Origin: Undaria pinnatifida
Lineage: Eukaryota; Sar; Phaeophyceae; Laminariales; Alariaceae
Assembly: GCA_012845835.1 (NCBI GenBank)
Contig: JABAKD010000002.1
Location: 8,042,120-8,106,119, forward strand
Reading direction: 5' to 3'
Length of the DNA: 64,000 bases
How positions within the stretch are numbered: position 1 is the first letter of the stretch; every line of letters begins with the position of its first letter. Of the stretch, positions 11,240 to 22,885 are shown piece after piece. The notes under the pieces were generated by a model. It made no database searches. It was not told the DNA's origin and saw only the letters and a list, made by a program, of their open reading frames with translations. Made by a program: the position numbers and the translations under genes.

Positions 11240-13185
11240 GAATGGCTGGTGTTGGTACGCTTGAAACTAGTCGTATCCTAACTTCATGTACGAGGCATAG
11301 GTTGATAGTTATATTTTTCATTACGCATGCTTCAGACGCTGAGGGACGATAACGAGAGCGCAGGGGGGGGGGGGGATTCAGCGGGCCATCAACGGTCGGT
11401 CGGAGGGACCCGGCCGCGGAACAAGAGAACTTGCCCTAGATTTGGGGACGGGTGGCTTTGGAGGGATGCGATGCGGAGAAGAGATGCAGAGATGGAACTC
11501 CCTCAGCGGGACACGCCGACAGGAACATGTTGTGCGGGAGGCCGTTGATCCGTGAACAGCCCTGTGTACCAGGTGGTACCTAGCGTGTACCGATTGAAAC
11601 ATACAGCGGTCTCGGGAACAAAAGGAGTAGTAGGGGGGTGTCAAGAAGGTACATGAAAGCTCGTCGGCAACAACCCGTGTGTAGGACAAGAAAATACCCC
11701 AGAAGGTTTTTCGGGGTGTTTTTGGAGGGGTACGGGGTTGGATATTTATGGTGAATCTCGGTCAGCGGGGCACGGGCTAGTGAGAATATACTGTACAGTA
11801 AGCCCTTGGTTCGTGGAAATCCTGTATCTATATACCGCTTGAAGTATACTCCGGTCTCGGGTACACGAGGAGTTGTATATGTAGTGTATGTGGTGCAGCA
11901 AAGTAGTTAGTGATAGCACAGGCATAACCACTGTCGTTTATTCACGTCGCGTGAGACAGTTGCGTTTAGGTTGTGTTCTCAAAAGTTCTGGGTTTTTTAA
12001 GAGGCGGGCGAGCAGGGTGATTGGTGGAGGGGCTACTACAAGTGATATCGGACATAGTTCGCGACGATTCCGTATTTTGAAGACAAGAACTCTGACAGCT
12101 GGCAAAATGTTTTAAGTTGGTGCAAGATCGACAAGAGCACATGAAACAAGATGCTAATAGCTTGTACGTGCTCGACCCAAGGCAGCTTGCCCCGGTACAC
12201 GAGGAGCTGTAGATAATGTATACATGTAGCGCAGGAAAGCAATAGACGAACACAACAATAGCCAGTGTCGTTTTCCACGTTGAGTGAGACAGTTGCGCTT
12301 CTGTGGTGTCCAGTATTTCAGCTTTCGATGGGGGCGAGCGAGCAAGGTGATAAGAGAAAGGGGCGTTCTAGTCGTGATACTTAGTACATTTTGCAATGTA
12401 TAGCGTTCTTCATATTTGTGAGTGAAACAGATCGACTCGCAGCTTTCAAAGGGTGAGATTTTGGTACAGTATCACCAAGAGCGCATGAAAAGAGGCCATG
12501 TTCGTTTTTACTGTTCTCTACCGAGGGCAGTTTCTCGTGGTGCTGTATTAATAGTGGAACCCGCATGCGGAGGCGGTATGTCCTGTACAATTCAGAGAGA
12601 AAGACGTTTCGAGCCCGAAGAGAAATAGTGGGCCCACCAATAGCTAGCCGATGTCATTTTGCCCGTCGAGTGAGAAAGTTTTGGGCTTCTGTGTTTTCCA
12701 GCAGTTCAGCTTTTGAACGACGAAACGAACAAGGTTGTCGCAGGAGGGGGGCGTGAAATTGGTGATACTTGACATCATTTCGCGATGCTGGTTTGTGGTG
12801 TTATGTGCGCAGAACAAACCCACCCGCGGCTTGCAGGGAATTGAAGTTTTCTTGCAGAAACGACCCAAGAGCAGATTAAACGAGGTCGGCGTTTTGTAGT
12901 TGGTGTTATATTGCGCGTTATACCCAGGCTAGTTTTTCATGTTTGTACTGTGTGTACAGTAAGGCAGGAAGATCAATAGATGGGCACACCATTAGCTAAC
13001 TAGTGTCCCTTATCACGTTGTGCGAGACAGTTGCATTTTTGGTGTTGCCCAACCCTTCAGTTTTCGGACGTGGGGAGAGAGCAGGGTGGTGCGTAGGGGA
13101 GCGGCCGTCCTCGTCACGATATTTGACTTAAAACAATCGCGACGCCGTCTGGGTGTCCTGGGCGTGAAATAATTAATCTGTGGCT
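11240..13185. repeat. Degenerate tandem array, unit ~335-385 bp
   Basis: The landmark 'gtgtcgtttt-cacgt-g-gtgagacagttgcg' recurs at about 11932, 12267, 12650 and 13004 (spacings ~335, 383, 354). It is followed each time by a 'ttctg-tgttc-ca-ttcagttttcg' block, then 'gcgagc-agg-tgat', then a GGGG-rich stretch. A second landmark, 'ggta-acgaggag-tgta', occurs at about 11858 and 12194. Units are perhaps 60-70% alike by eye. Minus-strand translations keep a weak pattern in several units (a KL or KPR before a W or F, then TPK or TQK), so the unit may once have been coding. No named domain is recognised. Confidence 0.6.
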
Positions 13186-15411
13186 GATGGCAAGAATTAT
13201 TCCGTGGCTGATGGCAAGCGTTCTTTTTATGCTGGCACAGGAGCGACAAGCGCCTAAAAAGAAGCCCGAGTCATTCGGGTGTCATCTGCTTCGGGCGGTT
13301 TCTCCTAAACGCTTGTTGATGCTTCTTAAAATATATATGAAGTCAAGAGAGCTGTATATGCATACCCAGATTTAGACTTCCGATGTGTCTTTTGTTCCAC
13401 ATGACCATTCACGATTCGTTACACATATCGCACAGCAACATCTGTGTACATCCATCCGTGGGTTTTCCATGCCTGGTATGATATGCAGCAGCCCTCCTCG
13501 GATTAGTCTGCAGCCATACGTTTAGTTAGGCATACTTGTAAACGCCAAGAGCCTCGTGCAGCTCCATAAAAGTGGTACTTGTATAGCGCGTCGGAGAAAA
13601 GAAAAAGTTATACCGCTCACGTGAGAGTCGCGTAGTGCGCAGAAGAAAGGTGAATCTTGATCTGGTGTGGATTGTCCAAACTCTGAACCGAGCGTACCCC
13701 ATCCTACCCGTACTTGGGCAGATTTTTCTTAACTGCCACAAACCATCGTCGCCCTTTTACCAGAAGTGGGCCATGTTGGGCAGCACCGTGGCGAGTTTAC
13801 GGACTCCTACGCAGCTGGTAGACAGCATGCGTATGGTGCTGAGGTGGCAGGAAGCCGTCGGGTGGCAATCCTGCCTAACTCATGCCGGTCCTGTCGACGA
13901 CGCCCCACCTGTGATAAGAGTATAAGATAAGGAGAGAGACTACGAAGCTCCTTGTCATGTCAGCCTATTGCGCAGTCATTCTGGTCAGGCACGTGCGTTC
14001 GTTTAAAAATTGAAGATAGAATATTATTACATGCCCACGCTCCGATGAAAGACTAAACCAAATGAACCAATGCCCACCTGTTACTGCCCTCGTCAGACAC
14101 CCTTCCTACTCCTATGGAAATCTTTCGGTTACCTATTGTTCAAGCTATATTAGCTAATTGCCGACATCTACAGGTGATTGCCGGCTTTCTAAGGTAGTAC
14201 CATAGTGTTTTTTCAGTTTTATTGTAGAGTACGGCTGAGGACTGGCTGGCATAGCCAGTAGCAGTACATATCAGTTGTATGTACTGTATAAGTCAGCAGC
14301 CAGTATACTAGAATGCCTCAGTACACTGTTGCGGCAAAGCCGCAACGTAGCGGTAAAGCGTAGAAGTCGCCAGTTATCGCCCCCTCGTCCGGATGGTGTT
14401 GGCGGGGGTGCCGGAGGCGATTTTTTTTGTCCTCTTTGCTTGCGTTGTTTCCATCACAACCCGGAGCGTTTTTGGTCGGGAGTTGGTGGTGGGAGACAAT
14501 AACTCGCTCATCATGCGCAAAGTCCCCATCTCACGCGCTCTCGTGGCTTCTCTTTTGGTCACCATGCCTTCTTTGTGAGAGCCCCCGTTTAGTGACAGGG
14601 GGTCTTGTGGGACGTACACTTAGGTTTAAAAATAAGCCCATATACTGCTCAACTTGCATCTCTCAGCCAATGCGTGCAAGTATACTTGTGGTGGCAGAGC
14701 ATATTGCGCCAAGACCCAGCCATAATGTGTGTATTATCAATATACTAAAACTCGTTATCAAAGAGTTGATTGCGGAAAATGGACGGGTCGCATGTTCATA
14801 TTTTCGCGTGTCTTGTGCAAAGCGTGGAAGGGAAGGTTCCACCGCGCTCCGCAGCCCCGCCGATGACCTCATGTAGATCACTATACAAAAATACCCTGTA
14901 GTTGGTGTTCAGTATCAATTTTCGTGTCACGGGAGGACTTCACCCCGAATTCCAACGCCAATTTTGACGTTGCGTTAATGTCTAGACTACTTTTACCCTT
15001 TTATGATCCAAACGTACATAGGAAAACGTATTTCTTGACCATTTTTTTCGCCTGTTTTTCGTGGGTCGAGTTAACCTTGGATTGTGACGCTCGACGGTTT
15101 CAACACCCTGATACTATCACCACCACAAGTTTTCGTACCCAACCCCTACGCAACCAAAGCTGGTACATCGCAAACATTCTAATATCAGCCTGCCTTTCTT
15201 ATTACCTTTTTTCTTGGTAGTAGTAGGTGTCCTGTACTGCTGTCGTGTACAAGACCCAAAACGGATGGCGGCCATGCTTTCTGCCGTACAGGGAAACTGC
15301 GGTGGGGATGGCTGTGGGTTATCACAACTCGTCCTGGTTCTGCAGCCCGAAATAGGGGGAGGCCGAGTTTTGGCGCCTAGAAAGGTGAGGAGTATGAAAA
15401 CGACATATCAA
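13186..15411. other. Unassigned 2.2-kb stretch
   Basis: A 2-copy 23-bp tandem (gtggctgatggcaag) occurs near 13181-13217. Open frames at 13635-13925 and 14427-14876 (plus) have no recognised domain. A 61-codon plus frame (14393-14578) has a hydrophobic N-terminal half, but nothing supports translation. Confidence 0.3.
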
Positions 15412-16180
15412 TATATCGCACCATCGCCTAGACCTAGAACCACACGTATAGCAAACCCCTACACATATGCCACTTAAAGCCCCTCCTTCCCCCCCCCCTC
15501 CCCACCCCGCCCCCCACCTCCCCCCCTCCCCCACCCCCCACCCCCACACCCCCCCACCCCACCCCACCCCCAGCCCCTCGAACACTCCGCCCTCTACTCA
15601 CTAGCTGTACGAGTTACAGGATATACATGATAAACTGGTGCATTATTTCCAAAACTGTCACATTTATCCCCTTAAAAGAATGTATAGTTTCCACCCACAG
15701 ATTGAGCTGCCCCACCCCCCCCCCCCCCCCCCATGATGAACTGGTGCATTTTCCAAAGCCGTAAGATTTATCCCCTTGAAGGATATATAGTTTCCACACA
15801 CATATTGAGCTGCCCCGCCCGCCCCCCCCCCCCCCCCCAACCCCCCTTCCCCCCTGCCCCCCCCCCCCCCCCCAATCCCGCTTCCTTTTGATCAAAACCA
15901 GGCCCCCACGTCCTTTAAAACTCCGCCCTCCCCTCACCGGTTATTCGACTTACAGGAGTCACTTGATAAACGGATGCATTTCCTTCCACAGCTCTCAGAT
16001 TTTGTCCCCCTCAGAAACTGGTTTCATAATTTCCGCGCACAGACTGACTAACATCACCCTGTTGACCCTGATAGCTGCACTGTAGTTGCAAGGGGAGTCG
16101 CCGACCTATATCTTTAATGAGGACGCAAACCCGTAATACGCGCGATCGGAGTATCACACACAGCTTGCAAAGATAACTTT
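15412..16180 (+). repeat. Rep-A copy with poly-C cassettes
   Basis: Contains the blocks 'gcaccatcgcctagacctag', 'aaactggtgcatt', 'gtcagattttgtccccctcag', 'atcaccctgttgaccctg' and 'cgcgatcggagtatcacaca', with C tracts near 15490-15580, 15715-15732, 15820-15840 and 15860-15873. It loses similarity just after 'agcttgcaaagat', so the AT-rich end is missing. Confidence 0.85.
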
Positions 16181-16885
16181 GGACAAAATCACTTAAACCC
16201 CCCCTCCCCCGTCCTAGGTTAAAAATATGCTATCAAACCTCACACTGCTGCGAAAGGCTAATGTAGCCGTCCAATTGGTAGGAAATTCGGACCTAGTAGA
16301 TAAGACAAGAGACAAAGCACCGGATTTACCCCCCCGCGCCCCTCCCTCCCTTCCTAGCCGATTGAACATAACTATGCCACAGGTTTATACTCCTGTTCTC
16401 TGCCCCACCACATGCCTCAGGTTTAAACACATGAAAGTTATCATATAATACTGCAATATCTGTCGCGTTAAACCTGCCACTACTTCGTCCACACCAAAGT
16501 ATCGAATAAGCAAGCTAATCACATATACAAAACCTTCTTGTAACCTTTTATTTCAAAGCTTCAACCCTAGCCTCGCGAAGTGCTTCAATTCAACCCACAC
16601 AGTGTAGCAAAATAACGAATACACCCATAGCCAAACTATGAACAGAAACGGTATTGTAAGTGTATTATGATACCGCTACAACCCATAGTTGTCAAGGTTT
16701 GTTGTTGCATGTTTATCTCCAGGCGTAAATATGCATATAACCATACTTGACAAAAGCCGCGAGGGGGAACGTTGAAATTCCAAAACGTCCCTCGCAACTT
16801 AGTTTTTAACCCCCGAAGCAGTTTTCTCGGCGTATATCAATACGTTTTGCGGATATGCACAACACCCCCACCCCCCAACCACTGC
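16181..16885. other. Unassigned sequence
   Basis: AT-richer sequence with no repeat or gene recognised. Confidence 0.3.
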
Positions 16886-17335
16886 AAACTAATATGTATT
16901 TGAAAACACTAATCTGAAACAACACGATAACGAAGTCTAGAACATCACCCAAAACATACACGTATAGTAACCACCACGCGAACACAAATTCGTGTTCAAA
17001 AATACCATTCTGAAACAACGCGATAACGAAGCCTAGAACATCAACCCGAAAATAGCCGTGTAACAACATCCACTCGGACACAAATAATATGTATTTGAGA
17101 ACACCATTCTGGAACAACACGATAATGAAGTCTAAAACATCAACCAAAACATATACGTATCGCAACAACCACGCAAACACAAAATAATACGTGTTCAAAA
17201 ACACCACTCTGAAACAACACGATAACGAAGCCTAGAACATCAACTAAAACAACCACGCGGACACAAAATAATATGTATTCGAAAACACCACTCTGAAAAA
17301 ACGCGAAAACGAAGTCTAGAACGTCAACCAAGAAT
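16886..17335. repeat. Minisatellite, five units of ~83-102 bp
   Basis: Units begin near 16897, 16999, 17099, 17198 and 17281. Each has 'ac(c/t)a-tctga-acaac-cgataa-gaagtctagaacatca' then a 'cgcgaacacaaa-taatatgt' segment. On the minus strand the units translate as a hydrophobic repeat of the type V-DVL-FVI-LFQ-G-F. It is shared by open frames 16806-17207 and 17140-17838, which are out of phase because some units are not a multiple of three. I read this as a minisatellite, not a membrane-protein gene. Confidence 0.75.
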
Positions 17336-17889
17336 GTCCACACACTAAAACCACATACACGTCTACAAGTCAATAGATGGAACAGATGTACCCTGGAATC
17401 CAAATTGAGGTCCCTACGACTCGGAAACATCGCATGGTCTACATATAGTCCTTGCACACACCTAAAATACGTCAAAACTGTTCGTTGCCAAAGAACAGGT
17501 TCATCAAGAACGCAAGAACAAACAAAATAACAGACGAGGTAATCGTAGCAGCGCCCATCGTTATAGCATTCGCCCACCACATCACCTCCTTTGCAATTGG
17601 TTTTGGGCATCAGCGAACTGAGTCCAACGCATGCCCGTAGTGTTTTAGGTGGCGTGAGGAGCGGCAGAAAAATAAAGTGCGCTGCTCGATAACCTGTTCC
17701 TGACCGTCGGTATACTGAACAATCTTCGGGCCGCGTCTCCTCTGTATCAGGTGCGTGCGGAATTTTATTTGTCGTTTTCAAGCAAGCGGTTGCGTTGACA
17801 TATACTACCTGGCTTGATGTAAAGGAAAGGAACACCACTCAGCGATCATCTACTACACGCTAGGGCATGTTTTCATGAGCACCACTAAC
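17336..17889. other. Unassigned; upstream half of a minus-strand open frame
   Basis: The minus-strand frame 17140-17838 (232 codons) begins here. Its N-terminal part has no domain I recognise, and its C-terminal part is the minisatellite. I do not call a gene. Confidence 0.3.
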
Positions 17890-18620
17890 AAGAGCACCAG
17901 ACATGGACGCGACATCTACAGGACCACAACATCTTCTACGACAGTGGGGAGAAAACAGGGCGTATAATCGTACACTAGATAATAACAATGTGAAAAAGAA
18001 GTACAGACAGATATGTGAACTCTGCGGTAGACCACACTACCCACCTTTTACGCAGGGTATTTCGTGTCTCCGGCCGTTTGCATGATCGCCTGACAACCTC
18101 TACCAAGCGAAGTAACATATGCCTAACAAAGAAAAGTCACCCTCGCGTTCAATAGTGGTGACATCGCATGCCCACGTCACCTCGCTTGGTGTATTTGGAA
18201 GATGTATCTCTGTCTTAGAATTGGCGACCTCAGAGCCCCACATCGGCACGGCAGAAATCATAGGCGAAAAATCGTATATGTGATACAATAATAACGTGAA
18301 AAGGAGATGCAGACAGATATTCAAAAATTGCGGTAAACCGCACTACCAACTTATTACGTAAGGTATTCCGTACATACCGTCTGTATGATCGCCTCCCAAC
18401 CTATGCCAACCGAAGTATGACGAACGAAGTAACGTAATTGAGCGCGTGTACACTACGCGTTCCTTTCAAAACAATAACGATTCGCTTCTCTCCCTTTTGT
18501 TGTCAATGGCGGTGACATTGAAATTATACATCACCTCGCCTGTTTTATTTGGCAATATGTATTCTCTTTCTTATAATCGCGATGTCAGAAAATGATGGTA
18601 ACTACGATTGCACCTGTCGA
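17890..18620 (+). repeat. Tandem duplication carrying a CxxC-type relic
   Basis: Two ~320-bp units (from about 17965 and about 18285) share 'gataataac-tgaaaa-gaa-tacagacagatat', 'tgcggta-accgcactacc', 'ttacg-a-ggtatt-cgt', 'gatcgcctg-caacct' and 'gtggtgacatc'. In the first unit a short plus-strand frame (17903-18085) encodes ICELCGRPHYPP, a possible zinc-knuckle fragment. The aligned part of unit two reads ..NCGKPHYQL.., with the first Cys lost and a stop shortly after. Unit two is also found inverted at 25150-25605. Confidence 0.55.
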
Positions 18621-20075
18621 TTGAAATATTCTATCTTTCGATCCATGTACAATAACAAATTATGAAGCTTTTAGCACGTTGTTTACTACACCTAAGAACT
18701 GGGTTGCATACTACATGTAACATCAAACCTTCTAGAGATATAAACATTACGAGGCGGGTGATATAAAGGGGTGTCTTCTTGCTGCAACCGTCAGACTCGT
18801 CCCCTTCAAAGGTTTATAGTTTCCGCGCACATATTGAAATGCTCGCCCCCCCGCCCGCCCCCCCCCGATCCCTCTTTTTTAAATGCCCCACCTCAAATAA
18901 AAACCTGCCAGAGTAGTAAACACTACCAGCCAGCTGATATAATCTCATTATCCATCTAGCCATCCATGCCGTACCTCCAACTCATCTCCCCCCCCCCCCT
19001 TTGTTCCCCGCCCAGTTCGTTCAAACGCCCCACTTACAATCGAAATCGGCCAGAGTAATAAACACTAATAAGCCATTGATATCACGTCATTATCTTTTTA
19101 GCCATCCATGACGTAGCTTTCACTCATCCCCCCTCCCCCCCTCCAACGCCCCCTCCTTCCCCACACCCCGCACGATCGCCTAGACCCAGCACCTCGCGTA
19201 TAGTAGGCCCCTACATTTATGATTAATACGCGCGATCGGAGGATCACACACAATGTTGCGAACATCAGTGTCGACCAAATCCTTGATTTTAATATTATAT
19301 GTAACCTAAACCTCTTGAAAACCCTCCCCCCCCCCCCGCCCCCCTCCCCGCCTTTTTTTTTTTTCCCTCGCTTCCTCTTGCTTAAACGCCCCACCTACTA
19401 TCGAAATCCGCCAGAGTAATAAGCACTTCCACGCCCTGGATATCGCCTCGTTATCGTTTCAGAGCCGTCCATGCCGCTGCTGCAATTCCCACCCACCCCC
19501 GTCCCCAACGCCCCCTCCTTCACCCACCACCCGCACCATCGCCTAGACCTAGCACCACGCGTATAGCAAACCCCTACATCTATGCGACCTAAAGCCCTCC
19601 CCCCCCGCCCCCGCCCCCCCCCGCCGCATTCCTCCCCTTCCCCCACAAGAAGGATTTATAGTTTCCACGCACAAATAGACCTGCCCCACCCGTCCCTTCC
19701 CCCCCCTCACCCCCTCCCGCCCCCCTTTTGATCAAAATCAGGCCCCCACGTCCTTCAAAACTCCGCCCTCCCCTCACCGGATGTTCGACTTACAGGATTC
19801 ACTTGATAAAACGGATACATTTCCTTCCACAGCTGTCAGATTTTGTCCCCTTCAGAAACGGGTTTTATAGTTTCCGCACACAGACTGCCTAACATCACCC
19901 TGTGGACCCTGATAGCTACACTGCAGTAGCAAGGGGAGTCGCTGACCTATATCCTTAATGAGGACACACAACCCGTAATACGCGCGATCGGAGTATCACA
20001 CACAGCTTGCAAAGATGAGTTTCGACAGAATATTGGATCTCACAGCTGGAGTGTATTTTAATTTTTATAATACAT
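18290..20075 (+). repeat. Left arm of a ~1.75-kb inverted duplication
   Basis: From the 'aattgcggtaaaccgcactaccaac' segment through 'tacacctaagaactgggttgcatac', the Rep-A cassettes and the Rep-A 3' end near 20070, this matches the reverse complement of 23815-25605 in the same order, at perhaps 85-90% by eye. The arms are separated by ~3.7 kb holding TRIMs, MITE E and other repeats. Confidence 0.8.
18690..20075 (+). repeat. Rep-A composite within the left arm
   Basis: Contains the 5' block also seen at 6700-6800 ('ctgggttgcat-ctacat-taacatcaaaccttctag'), then alternating unique blocks and C tracts. An internal monomer junction lies near 19240-19320 ('ggatcacacacaatgttgcgaac', then 'ctaaacctcttgaaaaccct'). 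The terminal 3' end is 'cacagctggagtgtatttta'. A T tract at about 19352-19365 corresponds to the expanded A tract at 29699-29727. Confidence 0.85.
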
Positions 20076-20097
20076 GATGTCACGTGTTTTTGTGAAT

Positions 20098-20423
20098 TGT
20101 TGGTTGATATCAGGCTGAGTTTGGGTAGGCAGCAACAACTAACTGGTTGGCATTTTGACAGTAGTCAACCCGACCAGTAGGACCCTCAAATTCCTCTACA
20201 AATGGCGTCGTCAGCAGGACCATGCATGGTGTCCTGGGTCGTGGGTTCGAATCTCGCCTTCCACTACTATTATGGACTTTCCCCATGTCGAACTTGAAAA
20301 ATACTCTCCCAGGTATCCCCAAGAGACGGACACGCGTATAGATCCTGACGCCTCCGCAAGCATATCCGGCCGACCTGCTATTCCGCCGCTGTTGTAAGAC
20401 ATAAATTGGGTAGTAGGCAGTTG
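20098..20423 (+). mobile_element. TRIM (miniature LTR element), copy 1, interrupted
   Basis: The 5' LTR is about 20098-20200, starting TGTTGGTTGATATCAGGC and ending CTCTACA. It is followed by AA and the putative primer binding site TGGCGTCGTC at 20203-20212. The internal region carries a ggtcgtgggttcgaatctcg stretch that looks like a tRNA B box. The 3' LTR starts at 20390 (TGTTGTAAGAC) but is cut after ~34 bp by MITE E at 20424. The polypurine tract seen in the other copies is deleted here. It is non-coding. Confidence 0.7.
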
Positions 20424-20692
20424 GAGTCATCCCAAGGCAGGGGTTTACGCTTTTTCGGGCGAACGTTCGTGACCGGTTGAGCTTCGCGAGTAAGTGTGGA
20501 AATATCGGCTATACGATAGTATGATAAGTTTACGAGCATGCTTGCTTTAGGACAAGCGCCTGAAAATTTTGGTCGGGTTGCGGGAACGAACGCCTTCGAG
20601 GTCATGTTTCGGGTGAAATGTTGAGCTAGCTCCTCATGTTAGGAGCTCAGAAATTTTTTAGAATCTGCTTGACCCCTACCGTGGGAGGAATC
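20424..20692 (+). mobile_element. MITE family E, copy 1
   Basis: The left end is GAGTCATCCCAAGGCAGGGG. The right end is CCCCTACCGTGGGAGGAATC, so the termini are inverted repeats of about 20 bp. Internal landmarks are ctttttcgggcgaacgttcg, ggtcgggttgcgggaacg and gagctcctcat/aggagctcag. It is about 269 bp, interrupts the 3' LTR of the TRIM, and is inverted relative to 38502-38740. Confidence 0.75.
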
Positions 20693-21261
20693 ATTATCTT
20701 TTAATCGCATTTGAGTCTTGCAGTCTGCCTGATAAGTATGTGAGCGGTGTGTTCATGTATTCTACGGAGGCGTGGTTTACGTGCGTACGGATATTATTGT
20801 AGGAGAGTTTCATATTTATTTGGACACGGGAACATTCTATTGCATGAACACCTTGATGAGGTGGTATGATGGATTAAATTAATCTACTGCTTACCAGCCA
20901 GACTGCAAGTACTATTTAATACGTAGATATTTTATCATTGGTTAACCTTTTACCAGTAGTAGGCAAACGAACTGATACCCTCTAATCCGTAATACGATGC
21001 ACCCCGGGCCGATAGGGCTCTGGTGTACGGCCACGTTGTAAAGAGAGACGGGCCCTATCTATCCCAAGAAAATATGGTGTGAATTTCATAATATAAAAGA
21101 TGATGAGTGTTTTTTGGCTCGTCATCATCATGAAATTAAGAGCCAAGCTTACTAATAATAGTGTACGGGGGAGGTTAGTCAAAGCCGTGTAGGCATTTTC
21201 CGTCAGGTCGCGCGGATCATGGGGGGGTCGTTTTTTTCTTCGTCTCATTACCTCGTAGCTG
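20693..21261. other. Mostly unassigned; TRIM LTR fragment
   Basis: About 20934-20987 resembles part of the TRIM LTR ('attggttaaccttttaccag', 'caaacgaactgatacccct'). The rest is unrecognised. Confidence 0.35.
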
Positions 21262-21376
21262 AGGAGACTATTTTGCGGACCGCAGATTGGAACAATAAAA
21301 AGAAAATTGAAGAGCGGCGCAGCCGTGTTTCTCGTCCGCTTCTGGCCCGTTCTGAGTCCTGGTTTGGGTAAGTAAG
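21262..21376 (+). repeat. Rep-F, left part
   Basis: Matches 59206-59280: 'cgcagattggaacaataaaa', 'gagcggcgcagc', 'gtttctcg-c-gcttctggcc', 'ctggtttggg'. The match is interrupted by the TRIM at 21377 and resumes at about 21774. Confidence 0.65.
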
Positions 21377-21773
21377 TGTTAAGGTAAGGTATTAGTGGGG
21401 TATTCGTCCGTTTGACACATTACTAGCAAAGGGTTAACCAATATTAGCTTAACCCAAACTAAGCTTTACAACATTCACCCCCCCTGAAACGGCGGGGTAG
21501 CACGTCGGCCGGATATACGGGCGGACGTGTCAATTATCCAAGCCGTTTCATTTTCCGGGTATACCGGGGAGAGAATTTTTCAAGTTCGACATGGGCAAAG
21601 TCGTAAAAAGTTTATTATTGTTGTGGATGGCGGGATTCGAACCCATAACCCAAGAACCCATAGCCTGTCGACGACGCCATTTGTCGAGGTAAGGTACTGG
21701 TGGGGTATCAATCCGTTTGACCACTTGCAAAAGGTCAACCGATAGCTTACCCGAACTAAGCCTTATAAGAAAA
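21377..21773 (-). mobile_element. TRIM, copy 2 (minus strand)
   Basis: Read on the minus strand: a 5' LTR (about 21773 down to 21682, ending CTCGACA), AA, primer binding site TGGCGTCGTC (21679-21670), an internal region with a gggttcgaatccc motif, a polypurine-like AGGGGGGGTGAA (about 21485-21474), and a 3' LTR (21473-21377) starting TGTTGTAAAGC and ending CCTTAACA. LTRs are about 92-97 bp. GTAAG flanks both sides (21372-21376 and 21776-21780), a possible target duplication if the 5' LTR edge is 2 bp off. It splits Rep-F. Confidence 0.8.
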
Positions 21774-21990
21774 GGGTAAGGGTTAGGGTTAGAGGTTGGA
21801 TTCATAAAAGAAAAGTGAATATCCGCGCGGTCGTGTTTCTCGCCCGTTTTGCGTCCGAGGTGGGGTAAGAGCTAGGGGTAGAGATTGGGTTAGGTCTATG
21901 CCTGTTCTTTGGTCCCACCAGACAGTATTTCCTAGCCCGCAAACGCGCGGTAAAAGGCCCTATAATTATATTTGGTGCCACTGTCTGGAT
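21774..21990 (+). repeat. Rep-F, right part, with telomere-like hexamers
   Basis: Continues Rep-F with 'gggttagggttag' and 'gattgggttaggtctatgcc', matching 59310-59400. A second partial unit (cgtgtttctcgcccgtttt) starts near 21830. The TTAGGG-like pair is part of this repeat and is not a telomere. Confidence 0.6.
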
Positions 21991-22004
21991 TGGACGCAAA
22001 CCGA

Positions 22005-22125
22005 CGAGCAGTTGGAATGCTGAATCCTGTGCAAGGTAAAAATCGGGGCAAAGGCATGTGCCGGGGGAGGGGGGGGGGGCTATACCTGTTACCACGCCTT
22101 GTTCAGAGGGCCCTCGAAGTTTTTA
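22005..22125 (+). repeat. SINE 3'-tail fragment
   Basis: Shares 'attgctgaaccctg', 'aaaaactgaaggcaag'-like, a G-run, 'acacctgtgaccccggcttgtccag'-like sequence with the 3' half of the tRNA-derived SINE at 26057-26370. The tRNA-like head is absent. Confidence 0.6.
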
Positions 22126-22654
22126 AAACTCCTACTGTTTTGAGCTGAAGAAAATAAAGGAAACGAATACTAAAACACGCAGACGAACAAAAAACAAGCA
22201 AGCAAACAAATCCAACGCGGAGGCAATCCGAAACAAACCAACAGCACAACAAACCATATTGCCCGCCAGTTGCAGTTCTGCAGTGAACCCGCCCCAAGAA
22301 ACTGCACCGCGAACCTTAGGGACGAAACACTCGATATTAGTGCGGAACAAGTGTTGCAGTTGTTTTCAAGGGTTACGGGCCGATTGAACCGATGTCACCA
22401 TGATGTATGTATGTGCCAAAAACGTTTTCAAAATACACGAAGCTATTGCTAGCGTAAACACTCTTCTTGCAGGTCGCGGTGGAGAGTACACGCGCCGAGT
22501 TAAATGAAATTTGAAACCATGCAAGCAAGCAGCAAGTAACGAGGCAAACACCACAAACAGCTAAATAGTATATGCCCGCCCGTTGCAACACCAAACAGCA
22601 GTTCCCGTTCCAGTTACAATTCGTCTTGTTCCCCAGGTGGGGGCGTGTATATCA
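22126..22654. other. Unassigned; weak internal duplication
   Basis: Two diverged stretches (about 22195-22275 and about 22520-22600) share aaca-caccac/agcacaacaaa and atgcccgcc-gttgca. No gene recognised. Confidence 0.3.
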
Positions 22655-22885
22655 ATAATATAAAAATCAAAATGCACTCCTCCAGCTGTGAGATCGAAGG
22701 TTTGTCGGAACTCATCCCTGCAAGCTGATGATGTGATACTCCGATCGCGCGTATTACTGGGTGTGTGTCTGTCCATATCGGTCGGCGACTCCCCTTGAAA
22801 CTACAGTGTAGCTTGTACCAGGGTCAACAGGGTGATGTTTCGTAGTCGGTCTGTGCGCGGAAACTATATAACCTGTACCTGGTAT
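22655..22885 (-). repeat. Rep-A copy
   Basis: A 5'-truncated copy. On the minus strand it runs from the gcgcacagac block through the gactcccc and cgcgatcggagtatcac blocks to the AT-rich terminus near 22655. Confidence 0.85.

Noticed and set aside
17140..17838. 232-codon hydrophobic minus-strand frame
   Set aside because: Its C-terminal half is minisatellite and no membrane-protein family is recognisable.
20200..20290. First read as a tRNA-derived SINE because of gggttcgaatctcg
   Set aside because: Paired terminal direct repeats, primer binding site, polypurine tract and 4-bp duplication in the related copies show a TRIM.
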